This document shows, piece after piece, positions 34,809 through 45,044 of a DNA stretch of 64,000 nucleotides. How positions within the stretch are numbered: position 1 is the first letter of the stretch; every line of letters begins with the position of its first letter. The DNA is taken from the NCBI GenBank assembly GCA_038993745.2, contig CP160630.1, positions 248,001 to 312,000 of the forward strand, read 5' to 3'. The notes beneath the pieces were generated by a model, which saw nothing but the letters and a program-made list of their open reading frames with translations, had not been told where the DNA came from and made no database searches. This DNA is from Aliivibrio fischeri. GTDB lineage: Bacteria; Pseudomonadota; Gammaproteobacteria; Enterobacterales; Vibrionaceae. The position numbers and the translations under genes are program-made.

Positions 34809-36491
34809 CTTCGACTTTTTGCGTTTCCGCTTGTTAATGTACATCGCTTTATCGGCTTGCTCTAATGCGTTTTTTACGTCGTGCTCTATTAAAGAAACAC
34901 CAAAGGAGAAGGATAAATCTAGACCTTTTTGTTGAAAATGTTCTTCAAAACTCGTTCGTATAGCGGCTAATTTTTTACTTATGTTTGTTGTGGAGGTTGA
35001 ATCAAAGCATAAAATAAACTCATCTCCACCAAAACGAATTAATAAATCTTCTTTTCTTAAGTATTTATTAATTAAACGTGCACCTTCTTTGAGTTGTAGA
35101 TCACCACACTGATGTCCGAGCTCGTCATTAATGCTTTTAAAACCATCCAAATCAATAAACGCCATGGTGTTATACAGGTTTGTATCTATGTGATTTAACT
35201 TTATCTTTGTAAAACAGCCTGTTAATGGGTCTATCGCAGCATTTCCTTCTTGATCATCTTCATAGACGAAAGTCATAATGAAAGTTTTATCAAAATATTT
35301 AATTTTCTGTCTATAAGTATGAAAGTGTTGTGTGCAACTTCCTACTTCTACCGTCTCATTGGAAATCAGAATATCTGAGCTTTTGTTTAATAATTGTTGG
35401 TCAAGTTGCAAGCAGGTCTGATAGTCAGGATATCTGGCCAACACTTCGTCAACTGGCATTCCGACTAAGCTACATCCAAGGTAGTCGATATGTTTTTGGT
35501 TATTATAGATTGCCACCCCATGTTCATCTCGTAAAATGAAAAGACAATTACAATGTTTCATTAAATTTGTTGTAAAAAGAATTGATGGGCTTTTAATCCC
35601 ATCAAGCAATTCTTGATACTTTAAATTTAACGCGCTTAAATTAAAATTATTATAATCAATGCCAAGTAAATTAAATGGGTCTTGACGTTTTAGATTGCTA
35701 AGAGCGACAGTGAGTTCAGTATTATTTCTAGCAATGTTTACATTATAAATAAAACGATCAATAGGTTCATTGTATTTATTATCACTGTTTAATGGACGAT
35801 TATTTTTTTCTTTATGTCGTGAATTAAGTTCATTTAGTTCTAACGGATACGATAAATGATAACCTTGTGATATGACAGATCCAAAAGAGTTAATTAAGTT
35901 TAACTGATTTATATTTTCAATGCCTTTTATCGCTACTTTATAACCGAGAAATTTATGTAATTTATGATATAAAGAGCGTAAAAAACAAAATGACAAATAG
36001 TCATCACTAATTGTACTAATAAGAGCACGATCAATTTTTATATAATCAAAATTGAGTCCTAGTAATGGATCAGAGTGCTTGCATTCTGTTCCATAGTCAT
36101 CAAGAGTAAAAAGTACGCCTAATGCCTTCAATCGTGACATATTTTGCTTTATTTTCTCTAACTCATAGACTTGGTTTTTGAAGTTAAGTTCTAGAGTAAA
36201 TCCTTGATGTTGAGAAAATATTTGTTCGCAATGTTCAACAAACTCATTTGATTCCAGACTTTTTGCGAATATGTTTATCGAAATATGAATGTTTTCGTTG
36301 TTTTTTAACGTTAATTTGTCTGATACGACATGCGAAACAACCTCTTTATCAAAAGACGTTTTATCTTCAAGTGATTCAATGAATTCATTTGGAAGAATCG
36401 TTGAGTCTTTAAATCTAATTAATGCTTCGTAAGAAACAATAGAACCTTCAAAGAAGTTAGGCTGATAAATGAAGTATTTATTCATAATCAT
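34785..36491 (-). CDS. EAL-PAS-GGDEF cyclic di-GMP protein
   Basis: A 568-residue cytoplasmic protein with reversed domain order. The EAL domain comes first (about 1-235): YEALIRF, a metal-type Asp pair in TLDDYGTE and Lys-Asp in YIKIDRALI. A PAS-like segment follows (about 300-400, FILRDEHGVAIYNN). The GGDEF domain is last (about 405-555) with DPLTGCFTK, FIDLDGFKSIND and an intact RFGGDEF. Both catalytic motif sets look usable, so the protein could make and break cyclic di-GMP, or one half may regulate the other. No membrane segment is seen. The C-terminus is a Lys/Arg-rich tail. Confidence 0.85.
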   Translation of the reverse strand: MIMNKYFIYQPNFFEGSIVSYEALIRFKDSTILPNEFIESLEDKTSFDKEVVSHVVSDKLTLKNNENIHISINIFAKSLESNEFVEHCEQIFSQHQGFTLELNFKNQVYELEKIKQNMSRLKALGVLFTLDDYGTECKHSDPLLGLNFDYIKIDRALISTISDDYLSFCFLRSLYHKLHKFLGYKVAIKGIENINQLNLINSFGSVISQGYHLSYPLELNELNSRHKEKNNRPLNSDNKYNEPIDRFIYNVNIARNNTELTVALSNLKRQDPFNLLGIDYNNFNLSALNLKYQELLDGIKSPSILFTTNLMKHCNCLFILRDEHGVAIYNNQKHIDYLGCSLVGMPVDEVLARYPDYQTCLQLDQQLLNKSSDILISNETVEVGSCTQHFHTYRQKIKYFDKTFIMTFVYEDDQEGNAAIDPLTGCFTKIKLNHIDTNLYNTMAFIDLDGFKSINDELGHQCGDLQLKEGARLINKYLRKEDLLIRFGGDEFILCFDSTSTTNISKKLAAIRTSFEEHFQQKGLDLSFSFGVSLIEHDVKNALEQADKAMYINKRKRKKSKKNKLHPA

Positions 36492-36811
36492 CGTTATTAT
36501 TTTACTAGAAAAATTGTCGCTAATGTAGCACGCTTTATTTATATTGCCTTTGAATATTTATAGTACAAATCAAGACATTGATCACATTTATAAATTGATT
36601 ATATATGTATCTGAGAATCCGTGATTTATCTAGAGCATTACTATCCACCAAAAGGTGATTATGAATATAACGTTATGAATAAATTAATCTAAAATATTTT
36701 AAATTAATACCTATTAAGTTATTGATATTTTTCTATTTACCTCTTTTTTGATGTTGAGTCCCACTCCTTACTAACAATTTAGTCATGTAGAATTAACTTT
36801 TAATATTACAA
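36492..36811. other. 320-bp AT-rich region
   Basis: Lies between the divergent EAL-GGDEF gene and a possible small frame. I see no operator, hairpin or gene that I can support. Confidence 0.4.
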
Positions 36812-36982
36812 ATGGAAATGGTTGTTGACAAAAATATGCGTATTCAAGATCTCTGTGTGAAAAAACAAACTCAAATAAAATGTGATGCATCAGTCGGCTT
36901 TCTTTTAAGCCCTGAAGAAGTTTCATATATTGAAATGTTATTGGATGTGAAAATCATTTTTGCCAATTCTTTTTCAAATTAA
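36812..36982 (+). CDS. Possible small protein upstream of the chemoreceptor
   Basis: A 56-codon frame (MEMVVDKNMR... ending ANSFSN) between ATG 36812 and TAA 36980-36982, 31 bp before the chemoreceptor gene. It has no clear ribosome site and no family match. It could be chance or a degraded remnant. Confidence 0.25.
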   Translation: MEMVVDKNMRIQDLCVKKQTQIKCDASVGFLLSPEEVSYIEMLLDVKIIFANSFSN

Positions 36983-37013
36983 ATAGACAATAAACGTTAA
37001 TAAAGGATAAGGT

Positions 37014-38975
37014 TTGAAGCATTTACAACGTATTTTTATGAATCTTAAAGTTAGGTATCAAGTTCTATTACCCGTTGTGATCGCAGTATCACTTACAGCG
37101 GTGTTATCTATGGTAATAATGAGTAGCTATGATCGCTTAGAATATAACTCAATATCAATGGACCATAATTCTTCAGATAGTACTAAACTTACAGAAGCTC
37201 AAGAAAAATTGTTACATTTAAGAATTACGGTTAGTCGTTCGATAGGTATTCCTAGCGAGTTACCTCTTTCATATGCCAAATTTGAAGAAGTAAATAAAAT
37301 GGTCGCTGACTTTTTCGATGAGGTAAAAGCATCTGAAAGTAAATTTTCATCATCAGATGACTTTGTAAAAAAAATGGATGAGGTTAAAAGGCTGCTTGAT
37401 ATATATGGTGGGAATTTATCCGATAATATTAATTTATATGAGGAAATGAATACCTCATGGGGAGGTTTGCCTTGGATAACCGATTATATTAGTGAAGCGA
37501 ATCGCCTTATTTTAGAAAGTAATGCTGATGATTTAGAAAGACAAGAGTGGAATAAAATTAGACAAGAGCTATATGCTTCTACAGCCATTATTGTTGTTAG
37601 AATGTCGTCGGTCTATGCGTTAAATTTGAGCTCTGACTTTAGAGATGAACTTAATGATAATTTTAATATCATATTTACTCAAACAGCCAAAGTTAAAAAT
37701 AGAAAAGCAAAAGCAATCTTATTAAAAGGTTTTAAAGATTACTCATCAGTGAATGATATCTTATGGAAACAAGGACGTTTAATTAACACTAATAATTCTG
37801 AATTAGTAGATATTGGTACTAAAGCCGATTTAATTTTAGCTGGCTTGTTAACGGCTATCATGGATAAAACACATAATTTGAGTCTTGATGCGACTAAGCA
37901 AATAAACGAAAGCAAGTCGTTCATGCTTCTATTTTTAACCGCTGTTGCTGCATTATCTATTGGGATCGGCTGGTTAGCAGCAAGGATCATTGCTAAACCT
38001 ATTCTTGAAATACAGAGTCAAATGAAACTGATTGCTTCCGGTGATTTAACTTACTTAACGAATCTAGAGGGAACAAATGAAGTTGCTCAACTGTGTATAA
38101 ATACAGATGATACCGTTACCCACTTAAAAAGTTTGATTAATGATTTAAGGAACGTTGGAGATGAGGTGTCATCCGCTTCAACAGAGCTTGCCGCTGTGAT
38201 GGTGCAGAGTGAAGCTAATGCCAGTGATCAAAAATCACAGGTAGAACTAATTGCAGCAGCAGTAACAGAGCTATCAGCCTCTTCTGCGCAAGTTGATGCT
38301 TCTGCTTCACAAGCTGATGAGCGAGCTAAGCATGTTTTAACACTAACCGTTGAAGGTTCAAAAAGTGCTAACGAAAGTGCAAATTTAAGCAGTTCACTTG
38401 TACAGCAGATGGACTTAACTTCAACTGAAGTATCTAACCTAAAAACTCAAACAGATAAGATCAGTGAAGTGATTACTGTGATTGAATCTATCTCTGAGCA
38501 AACAAACCTTTTAGCACTAAATGCTGCAATTGAAGCGGCAAGAGCTGGTGAGAGTGGGCGAGGGTTCGCTGTCGTTGCTGATGAGGTACGAGTGTTAGCG
38601 GCGAAAACACAACAATCAACGCAAAATATTCAAGAAATAATTGATAACTTACAGCAGAAGTCTGTTGATGTCGTGCAATCTGTTGATGAGTCTATTCAAA
38701 TTATTCATGAAACAACGAGAATGAGTGAGGATACAAATCAGAAGTTAGGGGATATATCTGATGCAATAGAAGAAATTACGCATACTAATTCTGAAATGGC
38801 TGCTGCTGCAAATGAGCAAAATAGGGCGATATCTTCTATTAGTGAAAATGTGAATGTTATCAGTGAGAGCATTAATCAAAATGTGGAAGGGATAAAAGAA
38901 AGTGCTCAGGCAAGTAGTCACTTATCTGAGCTATCTGAAGGGCAGAAATCTAAGTTGGCATTTTTTAATGTATAA
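37014..38975 (+). CDS. Methyl-accepting chemotaxis protein
   Basis: A 653-residue chemoreceptor. Membrane segments are at about 17-36 and 308-327; the 270-residue periplasmic part between them is a long helical sensor I cannot name. A HAMP domain follows (about 328-380), then the signalling hairpin with the family's most conserved stretch, [20 protein letters not shown] and [15 protein letters not shown]. There is no C-terminal CheR-binding pentapeptide. The start is a TTG after AAGGATAAGG; an ATG eight codons later (37038) is the alternative. The ligand is unknown. Confidence 0.9.
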   Translation: MKHLQRIFMNLKVRYQVLLPVVIAVSLTAVLSMVIMSSYDRLEYNSISMDHNSSDSTKLTEAQEKLLHLRITVSRSIGIPSELPLSYAKFEEVNKMVADFFDEVKASESKFSSSDDFVKKMDEVKRLLDIYGGNLSDNINLYEEMNTSWGGLPWITDYISEANRLILESNADDLERQEWNKIRQELYASTAIIVVRMSSVYALNLSSDFRDELNDNFNIIFTQTAKVKNRKAKAILLKGFKDYSSVNDILWKQGRLINTNNSELVDIGTKADLILAGLLTAIMDKTHNLSLDATKQINESKSFMLLFLTAVAALSIGIGWLAARIIAKPILEIQSQMKLIASGDLTYLTNLEGTNEVAQLCINTDDTVTHLKSLINDLRNVGDEVSSASTELAAVMVQSEANASDQKSQVELIAAAVTELSASSAQVDASASQADERAKHVLTLTVEGSKSANESANLSSSLVQQMDLTSTEVSNLKTQTDKISEVITVIESISEQTNLLALNAAIEAARAGESGRGFAVVADEVRVLAAKTQQSTQNIQEIIDNLQQKSVDVVQSVDESIQIIHETTRMSEDTNQKLGDISDAIEEITHTNSEMAAAANEQNRAISSISENVNVISESINQNVEGIKESAQASSHLSELSEGQKSKLAFFNV

Positions 38976-38986
38976 AGGGTAATTCG

Positions 38987-39015
38987 ATAGGCTGTATTTA
39001 TGAAATACAGCCTAT
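38987..39015. terminator. Bidirectional hairpin terminator
   Basis: A perfect 13-base stem (38987-38999 with 39003-39015) with loop ATG lies between the convergent chemoreceptor and ToxR-like genes. Confidence 0.75.
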
Positions 39016-39017
39016 TA

Positions 39018-40187
39018 CTATTTATAGCAAAAAGTTAAATATGCGATATTTGTATTTTCCATATAGATATAATTAACCCCGTTTCCCATTGGATATATGT
39101 GATTAAAATAAGTAGAGTGCTTGCCATTTTTTAAAAGTGGGAAAGCATAGAGCTGATTTTGATCTTTTATGGTTCCAAATTGTTGACGTCCAGACTTAAT
39201 CCCACTGTATTTTTCATCCCGACTTATTTTGCCAATGTAATGTGTAATAGGTTGATTTTTAACTTTTTCTGTTTCTACGTTTAGATTTACAGAGTAGCCA
39301 AAGCTACCAATGTATCCCGATTCTTTTACATAAGCAGATAACTCTGCCTTGTATTGATTATTATTTAATTTAGTTACGTCATAATTAATAAATGCATGTC
39401 CAGAATAAGCACTATTATTTAAAGCTCTTAAATTAATACTACTTGATACTTTATAATTACCATCTTTGTTAGAATTATAAAAAATTGGTTCACCAATCGG
39501 TTTGTTAAATTTAAATTCAATATTACTTATTAGCTTATTTATATCGATATTTTCATTGCTATTATCAATAAAAAATATTTTATTATATATGCTTGAACAC
39601 TCTTGGTCTGTCATTTTACATGCAGATAAACTCAATACTTTATCTTGTATGTTTATGAAATATCTTATGTTTTTGTCTAGTATTTCTGGGTTTATTACAA
39701 CAGGTTTTGAGTTTGATGTTTGATAGATATTGTCGCTTACTTTGATTAAGGATTGATTAATCTTAGGTTGAAGATCTGGTTCATACGTATACGTATAGGT
39801 ATGGTATGCCAGAAATGACGTGGCAATCACTCCCATCGTGAAGCCGAGCTTTTTCTTTTTTGTTGAAAAGCATGGTTTTGTATTGGAGGTTGCTTTATAT
39901 CCCTTTCCTTTCACTGTATCTATGGCGTCAATGCCATCTCGATATAATTTTTTGCGTAAAATTGAGATGGCTTGGGGTACTACGCTGGTATTGTTATTTA
40001 GCTCTTGATCCCAAGCATAATTAAGAATTTCTTCTTTACTAAATACTTGTTTTGGCGCTAATAAAAGCAACGTTAATATCTTACATTCGGTTTCTGTTAA
40101 CTTTATTTCATTATTTTTTTTTGAAATCGATTTATCCGCGATGTTCAATATGAAATCGCGGTGCTCAATTTTTATTCGTTTAAGCAT
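39018..40187 (-). CDS. ToxR-like membrane regulator, paralogue 2
   Basis: A 389-residue protein with the same plan as the one at 32043: winged helix at 1-98 (SVVPQAISILRKKL, DTVKGKGYKA), a membrane segment at about 114-131 and a periplasmic domain with Cys190-X6-Cys197 (LSLSACKMTDQEC) and KESGYIGSFGY. The winged-helix part is closer to paralogue 1 than to paralogue 3. It is solitary and convergent with the chemoreceptor gene, which points to control of unlinked targets or of genes nearby. Confidence 0.78.
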   Translation of the reverse strand: MLKRIKIEHRDFILNIADKSISKKNNEIKLTETECKILTLLLLAPKQVFSKEEILNYAWDQELNNNTSVVPQAISILRKKLYRDGIDAIDTVKGKGYKATSNTKPCFSTKKKKLGFTMGVIATSFLAYHTYTYTYEPDLQPKINQSLIKVSDNIYQTSNSKPVVINPEILDKNIRYFINIQDKVLSLSACKMTDQECSSIYNKIFFIDNSNENIDINKLISNIEFKFNKPIGEPIFYNSNKDGNYKVSSSINLRALNNSAYSGHAFINYDVTKLNNNQYKAELSAYVKESGYIGSFGYSVNLNVETEKVKNQPITHYIGKISRDEKYSGIKSGRQQFGTIKDQNQLYAFPLLKNGKHSTYFNHIYPMGNGVNYIYMENTNIAYLTFCYK

Positions 40188-40428
40188 AGAGTGAATAGAC
40201 TGTATTTTATATATTCGATGTATTAATTGTTATTATATATAAGATTGTCAATACCGATGTCAAGTTTGTATCAAAAATGAACACTATATTTCTAAGTATT
40301 TGATTTTGATCACTTATTGTTACTCTTTGTATTTTAAGGATAAATATTTTTTCTTCTTGTTATGGAGTTTGGTAATGTTTTGGTATCTTTCCTGTGAATC
40401 TGTATCTTTATTGCAATTGATTTGAATG

Positions 40429-40457
40429 ATATTTGTGGGCGTTATACCCACAAATAT
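40429..40457 (-). terminator. Hairpin downstream of glpC
   Basis: An 11-base stem (40429-40439 with 40447-40457) lies 8 bp beyond the glpC stop. The tail after it on the minus strand is not T-rich, so it may be a weak terminator or an RNA-stabilising hairpin. Confidence 0.5.
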
Positions 40458-40464
40458 ACAAAGG

Positions 40465-41736
40465 TTAGATTAGGGCTTCACAAAGCAGTGAAATAGGATG
40501 GATAGTTGTAGTGTTAGTGTTTTCTTCGATTTGCCATTTACAAGTTTCACAATCAGTAATTGCGTAATCAGGTTTGGCAGCTTTAATTTTGTCGAATATA
40601 TTCTTACCTATCGCAACTGATGTTTCGTAGTTTTCAGTTTTAAATCCATAAGTGCCCGCTAAACCACAGCATTCACTATCTAATACCTGCACCTCTAAGC
40701 CAGGAATCGCTCGGAGTAACTCAATAGTATAAATATTGCCGCCACTGCGTTCTAAATGACAAGGAGTGTGATAAACAATTTTCTTATTTAGAGGCTTCAT
40801 TTTAGGTCCTCGACCATTCATGATTTCTTTTAATAAGAAACGAGTAACGTATTCAATCTTTTTGGCTACTTTGGTGTTATCTACATCTAGAACATGAGGG
40901 TACTCTTGTTGCAAAGTAAATGAACAGGTTGAAGAGGTGGATAGAATCGGAACATCTTGACGTTCAATCGCAGCTTCTAAGTTAGCCACATTAAATTCTG
41001 CATTCTTCTGTGCTTTTTTATGAAAACCATTAGCAATAAGAGGGACACCACAACACTTTTCTTTATCTAACAATTGAACCCCGATGTTCATATTGTTCAT
41101 TACTTTAATGAAGTCTTTACCTAGTTGTGGATGGTTGTAGTTGACAAAACAGCCATGAAAATAATGCACTTGTCGCTCAAATACACTCTGATCATTCACT
41201 TCTTTTTTATACCATTTTCTAAAAGTACCATGAGAGTATTTAGGCAGTGATTTATGATCATGTACACCAATGGTTTTATGCATTACTTTTTTTACTAAAG
41301 GAACGCTGGTAACTGCGTTTACAACAGGTGCTACAGGAGTGGCAATTGAACCAAATAGATCCGTATGACTTAATACAAAATCACGAAGACCTTTCATGTT
41401 GTATGCTGGCTTGCCATATTTTCCACGAGCGACTGCAATCATGTCGCCAATTTTTACCCCAGATGGACAAGCGGTTTCACAACGTTTGCAATTTGTGCAA
41501 AGTTTAAGGGTTTCATCATAGTATTCTGGGCTTTTAAAGCGTAGGCGTTCGCCATCTGGTCCGCATTGTTTTGGCCCTGGATAATCAGGGTTTTCTTTTG
41601 CTACTGGACAATAGACGGTACAAACGGTGCATTTTAAACATTGATCAAAACTGGTATTCGCGGGTGCTCTAAAAATAAGATTGTCTTTTAATACGCTGTC
41701 TTTGAGAAAAGACGACTTAAATAATGGGCTGCTCAT
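40465..41736 (-). CDS. glpC: Anaerobic glycerol-3-phosphate dehydrogenase subunit C
   Basis: A 423-residue iron-sulfur subunit that anchors GlpAB to the membrane and passes electrons to menaquinone. Two 4Fe-4S motifs are near the N-terminus (CLKCTVCTVYCPV and CTNCKRCETACP), followed by two cysteine-rich CCG domains (KEKCCGVP and DSECCGLAG). It overlaps glpB by 4 bases. Length fits, slightly longer than in E. coli (396 by recall). Confidence 0.93.
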   Translation of the reverse strand: MSSPLFKSSFLKDSVLKDNLIFRAPANTSFDQCLKCTVCTVYCPVAKENPDYPGPKQCGPDGERLRFKSPEYYDETLKLCTNCKRCETACPSGVKIGDMIAVARGKYGKPAYNMKGLRDFVLSHTDLFGSIATPVAPVVNAVTSVPLVKKVMHKTIGVHDHKSLPKYSHGTFRKWYKKEVNDQSVFERQVHYFHGCFVNYNHPQLGKDFIKVMNNMNIGVQLLDKEKCCGVPLIANGFHKKAQKNAEFNVANLEAAIERQDVPILSTSSTCSFTLQQEYPHVLDVDNTKVAKKIEYVTRFLLKEIMNGRGPKMKPLNKKIVYHTPCHLERSGGNIYTIELLRAIPGLEVQVLDSECCGLAGTYGFKTENYETSVAIGKNIFDKIKAAKPDYAITDCETCKWQIEENTNTTTIHPISLLCEALI

Positions 41737-43100
41737 AACGCGACCTCTGCTTTTGTATTGTTATTTTGTAAAGAGTCGTTGCACTGTAATTGTTCTATGA
41801 TGGATTCTGCAGCGTGAAAGCCTGAACTAATTGCAACACCACTACCGCTACCTTCTAATATAGGGTTATAGCCAGATAGAATTGCGCCAGCACAGTATAA
41901 ATTGTCGATCACATGACCTGATTTAATCGCTTGGAAATTGGTTGTTGTCTTAATACCCATACTTAAAAATGGGTGCGATTGAGTACTAAAAAAATCGTGA
42001 CTGTACCAATCCGTTCTTTTATCACTTTGTGCTATATCCAATCCAAAGATGGGTTCAATCATTGAATCAACATTCGCCTTTAATCCTTGGCTAAAAAAGC
42101 TACCAGTGGCTAAGACAAACTGTTTGGCTTGTAGCGGAAAATCGCCATGGTTTTTAGTGAAAAGACGATTTAAACGATAGTGAGAATGCTCAGGGTCACT
42201 TTTATCCACATAAGAAAACTCCCCTTGAACGACATGATCACCATTTAACATGGTACCACCTAGCTCAATAAAGGCGTGTTTCATGCTTTCTTCTAAGCGT
42301 ATACCTAGTAATGAAGGCGGCATAGTAGGTACTTCGCATAGTGTTAGCTTAGTTAATTGCTCAATTTCACGAAGGTAGCTTAATCCCGTGCCATTTCCAA
42401 AAATAGATGGGAGTACAACTAAATCACCTGGATTGGCGTGTTGCTGTAAAGCGTAAGCTAACTCTTGTCGGTTTGCTCTTTTAGATAATAAGCGAGATAT
42501 ATCGATAGAGCGTAATTCACAATGATTACGCTGAATATCATTAAATGCAGAAAGTGATATGCTCGCTGTTGTTATTTCAAGATCAGATAATTGAGTGATC
42601 TGTTTTAAATTGTCTTGAGCCAGTTTAGGTTGGAAATCACGAAAGCCATCAATAGTAATCAACACCATTTTTTGTGTTTTGTTTTTTTCTAAATCAATAG
42701 GGAATTGATGTACAAAAGGTTGTGATAACCACGTTGATTTCATTGTTCCTAATGGTGTTAGACGGTAGTGATTCAAACCATCTTTTTGGGATGTTAAAGG
42801 AACACCAATAGCTGATAATGTTGTTTTATACCAATTGATAGCCCGTTCTACGGTCTCTTTACCCAATGCTGCGTAGGGGTGAGACGGATACTCTTTCGAA
42901 AAAGTTTCGAGACTATCCATTGGATTAATAACATGCTTACCTGAGGGGGTTTTGGCAAGAACATCAATCGAACCTGATGAGAAATGCAAAGCGCTTTGAC
43001 CTGAGGCAATCACTGCGGTCTTTAGTCCTGCTTCTAAGCAACGTAAAGCACAGCTTAAACCAGCCATGCCGCCGCCGATGATAATGGTGTCGAAATTCAT
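41733..43100 (-). CDS. glpB: Anaerobic glycerol-3-phosphate dehydrogenase subunit B
   Basis: A 455-residue flavoprotein subunit. The N-terminal dinucleotide-binding motif is IIIGGGMAGLSCALR and the C-terminal flavin segment is CAGAILSGYNPILEGSGSG. It takes electrons from GlpA and hands them to GlpC. It overlaps both neighbours by 4 bases, so the three subunits are translated in step. Confidence 0.92.
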   Translation of the reverse strand: MNFDTIIIGGGMAGLSCALRCLEAGLKTAVIASGQSALHFSSGSIDVLAKTPSGKHVINPMDSLETFSKEYPSHPYAALGKETVERAINWYKTTLSAIGVPLTSQKDGLNHYRLTPLGTMKSTWLSQPFVHQFPIDLEKNKTQKMVLITIDGFRDFQPKLAQDNLKQITQLSDLEITTASISLSAFNDIQRNHCELRSIDISRLLSKRANRQELAYALQQHANPGDLVVLPSIFGNGTGLSYLREIEQLTKLTLCEVPTMPPSLLGIRLEESMKHAFIELGGTMLNGDHVVQGEFSYVDKSDPEHSHYRLNRLFTKNHGDFPLQAKQFVLATGSFFSQGLKANVDSMIEPIFGLDIAQSDKRTDWYSHDFFSTQSHPFLSMGIKTTTNFQAIKSGHVIDNLYCAGAILSGYNPILEGSGSGVAISSGFHAAESIIEQLQCNDSLQNNNTKAEVAL

Positions 43101-44749
43101 AATGTTGCCTCTTTTGATTCTTTTTCAGAGTGTTGGTTTGGAATGTCACTTGCTCCGAACAGACCTTCATAAATCCAATAGCTAAACTCTGCTTCTCGTA
43201 GTGCATCTCCCCAGAATACAGGTTTGATGCCTTTCCAGCGTTCTTCTAAAAAGTGAGTTAATAGTTGGCTTGATTGGTTACCACTGATTTGTCCACACTC
43301 TTCAAATAGTCCAGCCGCACGATAGGTACATAGTTCTCCTTGGCAGGGGCCCATACCTAAGCGAGTGCGGCGACGAAGATCAACCAGGTTGTGAACATCT
43401 AATTGGTTAATGGCGTAGTTAATTTCACCTTGGGTTACCATTTCGCATTCACAGATCACGGCTTGATCTTTAGCTTCATCGGTTAAAAACTGTTGAGCAC
43501 GTTCACCGTGTCGATAAATCGCACTTTGGTAAACCGGTTTTGCAAGACTTGCGGTTTTTTTTGCGGTAATTGATGCGCCATTTGAGCCCGGTAGCGGACG
43601 AATATGAGTGGTACACTCTTGTGTATTTCCTAGCTTATTAGCCACAAGATCTGTTGTCATTTCTGCCATTAAACGAGAGGTCATTAGTTTACCGCCGGTA
43701 ATGGTTGTAAATCCGTCTAAACCGTCTTTTTCACCGTGGTCGAGTAGCACTATGCCGCGACTGATGTTTCGACCTGTACCGTCGTCGTCAACAGCAACTA
43801 ATGGGCGGACACCAGCATAGGCGCGTAAAACTCGTGTATTTGCCATGATTGGTGCGAGTTTTGCGCCTTCACGCATGAGAATATCAACTTCTTTAGCACT
43901 TACATGCAAATCATCAATCTTGTCATAATCAATGTGTTCTGATGTGGTTCCGATAAGTGAAATCGTATCCCCTGGCACTAAAATATCGGCATCAGAGGGT
44001 TTACGGCAACGGTTAATCACTAAGTTATTAATACGATAATCTAAGATCAGTAATGAACCTTTTGCTGGAAACATTTTGATGCTCAAATCGGCGTATTCGC
44101 AAATATTTTGTCCCCAAATACCAGCGGCATTAATGACTTGTTGTGCAAAGATTTCAATTTTCTGATTGGTCTTTACATCAATACAGTTCACTCCGAGCAC
44201 CGTATCTTGATGTCGAATAAGGGAAGTCACATGGGTATGTGTGAGCAAACGCGCACCATTTTCTTTCGCATCTAGGACATTCGCTGCACATAAACGAAAA
44301 GGATCGAGCGTTCCATCGGGGACTTGAACGGCGCCAATTAAATCAGGGTTTACGTTTGGTTCAAGTAATAACGCTTCTTTTGGTGTAAGTTGTTTTGCCT
44401 CAATACCAGCAGATCCGCATGAATCAATAAACTGTTTTTGAAAATCTAAGTCATCATCAGGAAGTGAGATAAATAAGCCTTGAGTATTTTCAACACAATG
44501 CTTAGCAATGGTTTTTAAGATCTTGTTTTCATGGATACATTCTTTTGCTGATTCGTTATCAGTCACGGCATAGCGGGCGCCAGAGTGAAGTAAGCCATGG
44601 TTGCGACCTGTGGTACCAGAAGCTAAATCGTCTTTCTCAATTAAAATACAATCGATACCTCGCAAAGCACAATCACGCATAATTCCGGTGCCTGTTGCTC
44701 CGCCACCAATAATGATAACGGAAGTTTCTAATCGAGAAGTTTTGTCCAT
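43097..44749 (-). CDS. glpA: Anaerobic glycerol-3-phosphate dehydrogenase subunit A
   Basis: A 550-residue catalytic FAD subunit that oxidises glycerol-3-phosphate when oxygen is absent. The FAD motif is IIIGGGATGTGIMRDCA; substrate-domain segments include GRNHGLLHSGARYA and TGGKLMTSRLMAEM. A C-terminal BFD-like 2Fe-2S domain is seen in VICECEMVTQGE and GMGPCQGELC. It is the first gene of glpABC, divergent from the formate dehydrogenase gene. Confidence 0.95.
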   Translation of the reverse strand: MDKTSRLETSVIIIGGGATGTGIMRDCALRGIDCILIEKDDLASGTTGRNHGLLHSGARYAVTDNESAKECIHENKILKTIAKHCVENTQGLFISLPDDDLDFQKQFIDSCGSAGIEAKQLTPKEALLLEPNVNPDLIGAVQVPDGTLDPFRLCAANVLDAKENGARLLTHTHVTSLIRHQDTVLGVNCIDVKTNQKIEIFAQQVINAAGIWGQNICEYADLSIKMFPAKGSLLILDYRINNLVINRCRKPSDADILVPGDTISLIGTTSEHIDYDKIDDLHVSAKEVDILMREGAKLAPIMANTRVLRAYAGVRPLVAVDDDGTGRNISRGIVLLDHGEKDGLDGFTTITGGKLMTSRLMAEMTTDLVANKLGNTQECTTHIRPLPGSNGASITAKKTASLAKPVYQSAIYRHGERAQQFLTDEAKDQAVICECEMVTQGEINYAINQLDVHNLVDLRRRTRLGMGPCQGELCTYRAAGLFEECGQISGNQSSQLLTHFLEERWKGIKPVFWGDALREAEFSYWIYEGLFGASDIPNQHSEKESKEATL

Positions 44750-45044
44750 AATTTAGTCTCTTTTTTTACCACTTTTGATGTATGAAATCATCATGATATT
44801 AATGTTCGACACATTCTTTGATCTAACGCAAAAATGTTCGTTCGCGCATTCGTCTCGTTTTCGTTTTGGTGGATATGTCACATAGAAATAAATGAACGAA
44901 CAGAAAAAAGTTGAAAATTGAGAGGGGTAATGAGAATAAATGTCGTTTGTTGAGTTGGGATTTTGTAAAGATACGATCTGGTTCAAAACCAGACTAAAAG
45001 TGGTGATATAATCGAGAAAATTAATAGTCAATCTTAGGTATTGA
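44750..45044. other. 295-bp divergent promoter region of glpABC and formate dehydrogenase
   Basis: Contains three clusters of GlpR-like half-sites: AATGTTCGAC at 44801, the near-palindrome at 44834-44850, and AACGAACAG at 44894. No gene is supported here; a minus-strand frame across it is a shadow. Confidence 0.6.
44834..44850. promoter_or_regulatory. Candidate GlpR site upstream of glpA
   Basis: ATGTTCGTTCGCGCATT has a consensus GlpR half-site facing an imperfect second half with a 2-base centre, the same form as the motifs before glpF and glpD. It lies about 85-100 bp upstream of glpA. Confidence 0.5.

Noticed and set aside
42964..43206. Minus-strand frame over the glpA-glpB junction
   Set aside because: It is in another frame of two clear overlapping genes and has no independent support.
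44815..44835. FNR box upstream of glpA (TTGATCTAACGCAA)
   Set aside because: Only the first half fits; the second half has two mismatches in five, so it is below what I would call a site, although oxygen control of glpABC is expected from other species.
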